A stretch of 64,000 bases of DNA from contig NZ_AYMP01000006.1 of NCBI RefSeq assembly GCF_000633515.1, forward strand, positions 210,048 to 274,047. Reading direction: 5' to 3'. A program made the position numbers and the translations under genes. This document shows positions 63,561 to 64,000 of this stretch, one piece after another. Within the stretch, counting starts at the first letter, position 1. Each line of letters begins with the position of its first letter. The notes under the pieces are model-generated. The model saw nothing but the letters and a program-made list of their open reading frames with translations. It did no database searches and was not told the origin of the DNA. Origin of the DNA: Morganella morganii H1r (GTDB lineage Bacteria > Pseudomonadota > Gammaproteobacteria > Enterobacterales > Enterobacteriaceae).

Positions 63561-63860
63561 TCATGCTCGCACTGTAATCCCGAAATCACCTTTCGGCTGC
63601 CTAGTCTTAACTCCGCTGAAAATTGCCACTTTAGGTAAGCAGCAGTTATCACCGGACGGGTAATACTGTGTTGGTTTCAGTGTCAGCACCGGACGTTCTT
63701 CTTTCGCTGGCGCAAATACTGAATCAAAAATCTCCTCCACTGAGCGGCTTTGTTTTTGCATCTCTCTTCTGGATATCTTCCGCGCTAAAAACTCACTTTG
63801 CTTTCTTAATCTGCGGGTCTTCGAGTTTTCTTTTGCCGGTAGAAAAGTGATTACTGTCAT
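63561..63860 (-). CDS. N-like transcription antiterminator (candidate)
   Basis: 99 residues. Residues 12-19 read NSKTRRLR, close to the arginine-rich boxB-binding motif of P22 N (NAKTRRHERR) and to lambda N (AQTRRRERR), followed by KQSEFLARKISRREMQKQSRS. The rest is low in structure, as expected for N. It is the first gene of the leftward operon, where N should be, and a candidate nut site lies upstream. N proteins are so divergent that this rests on motif and position. GGAGG precedes the start. Confidence 0.55.
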   Translation of the reverse strand: MTVITFLPAKENSKTRRLRKQSEFLARKISRREMQKQSRSVEEIFDSVFAPAKEERPVLTLKPTQYYPSGDNCCLPKVAIFSGVKTRQPKGDFGITVRA

Positions 63861-63906
63861 ATCTGCCTCCTAAGTGATCTTTGGTTGAAACATAAATCTC
63901 ACCAAA

Positions 63907-63944
63907 AACCACTCAGTGGTTGCTCTGAAAATTTATTCTGAGCG
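63907..63944 (-). promoter_or_regulatory. Candidate nutL site
   Basis: Read leftward: CGCTCAGAA (63936-63944), two mismatches from boxA CGCTCTTAA; 14 bases; then AACCA-CTGAG-TGGTT (63907-63921), a 15-base hairpin of boxB size. It is 47 bases before the N-like start. The loop is not the classical GAAAA/GACAA type, so this is tentative. Confidence 0.4.
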
Positions 63945-63949
63945 TTCCG

Positions 63950-64000
63950 CTATGCCGTACTGGTGAACCACACGTATCAGCAGTGTAGTGGTTTAATAAA
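63950..64000. promoter_or_regulatory. Probable early leftward promoter/operator region
   Basis: The sequence contains an imperfect dyad (CCACACGTATC and GATA...AGTGTAGTGG halves) in the position of pL/OL. No clear -10/-35 for the leftward direction is complete inside the window. Confidence 0.3.

Larger units (their letters stand above)
54361..64000. mobile_element. P22/lambda-like prophage, left part
   Basis: Starts at tRNA-Thr with a P22-type integrase and excisionase and continues through a leftward early operon to an N-like gene and a possible nut site. The right part (repressor, replication, lysis, structure, attR) lies outside. Genes are short, overlapping and more AT-rich than the chromosome. 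Nothing seen shows whether the phage can still be induced; one early gene is frameshifted. Confidence 0.9.

Overview
The window is chromosomal DNA of an enteric gammaproteobacterium of the Proteus/Providencia/Morganella group. Morganella morganii is my best guess. The reasons are the Enterobacterales-type gene content (flagellar genes, put, rcs, gyrA, nrdAB), a base composition near 50% GC (Proteus and Providencia are clearly more AT-rich), and several linked flagellin copies. The genus is an inference, not a database result.

Layout. 1-17.5 kb is a flagellar region. The leftward operon fliF-G-H-I-J-K (basal body ring, switch, export ATPase and its partners, hook-length ruler) faces fliE. A short interruption follows, with a DUF4377 lipoprotein, a small membrane protein and a tandem pair of CrcB/Fluc fluoride channel subunits. 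Next come the leftward fliD-S-T operon (cap and chaperones), three tandem flagellin genes, and fliA-fliZ. The third flagellin has a textbook sigma-28 promoter and a highly expressed codon pattern. The first two are near-identical at both ends, differ in the middle and have weak promoters, so they look like spare antigenic cassettes. 17.5-25 kb holds proline catabolism (putA and putP, divergent around a control region with PutA operators and a CRP site) and a CycA-type permease. 25-37 kb mixes envelope and nucleobase genes: DUF1883, a secreted protein, a phosphoethanolamine transferase, DUF2007, adenine permease and adenine deaminase, a polar amino acid ABC transporter, and a tightly overlapped phospholipid operon. 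The first gene of that operon appears to have shrunk to a 51-codon remnant. 37-54 kb holds metC, tyrP with paired TyrR boxes, the class Ia ribonucleotide reductase operon nrdA-nrdB-yfaE with DnaA and NrdR sites, ubiG, gyrA (Ser83/Glu87), and the Rcs phosphorelay (rcsC facing rcsD-rcsB).

At 54.2 kb two tRNA genes (Ser-UGA, Thr-UGU) mark the left boundary of a P22/lambda-like prophage that runs off the right end of the window. What is visible is the whole leftward early operon read from the right: a candidate nut site, an N-like antiterminator, a 375-base structured stretch with no long reading frame, small early genes, a RecE-like exonuclease with a companion protein, more small genes, a P22-type excisionase and the integrase abutting tRNA-Thr. 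One early gene is split by a frameshift at a run of five A. Two genes look like cargo: a lone rightward gene near 62.6 kb and a membrane protein with its own terminator near 57.5 kb.

The points I would look at first are the lipid operon with its residual phosphatidyltransferase leader, the structured non-coding segment behind the N-like gene, and the asymmetric three-flagellin array.
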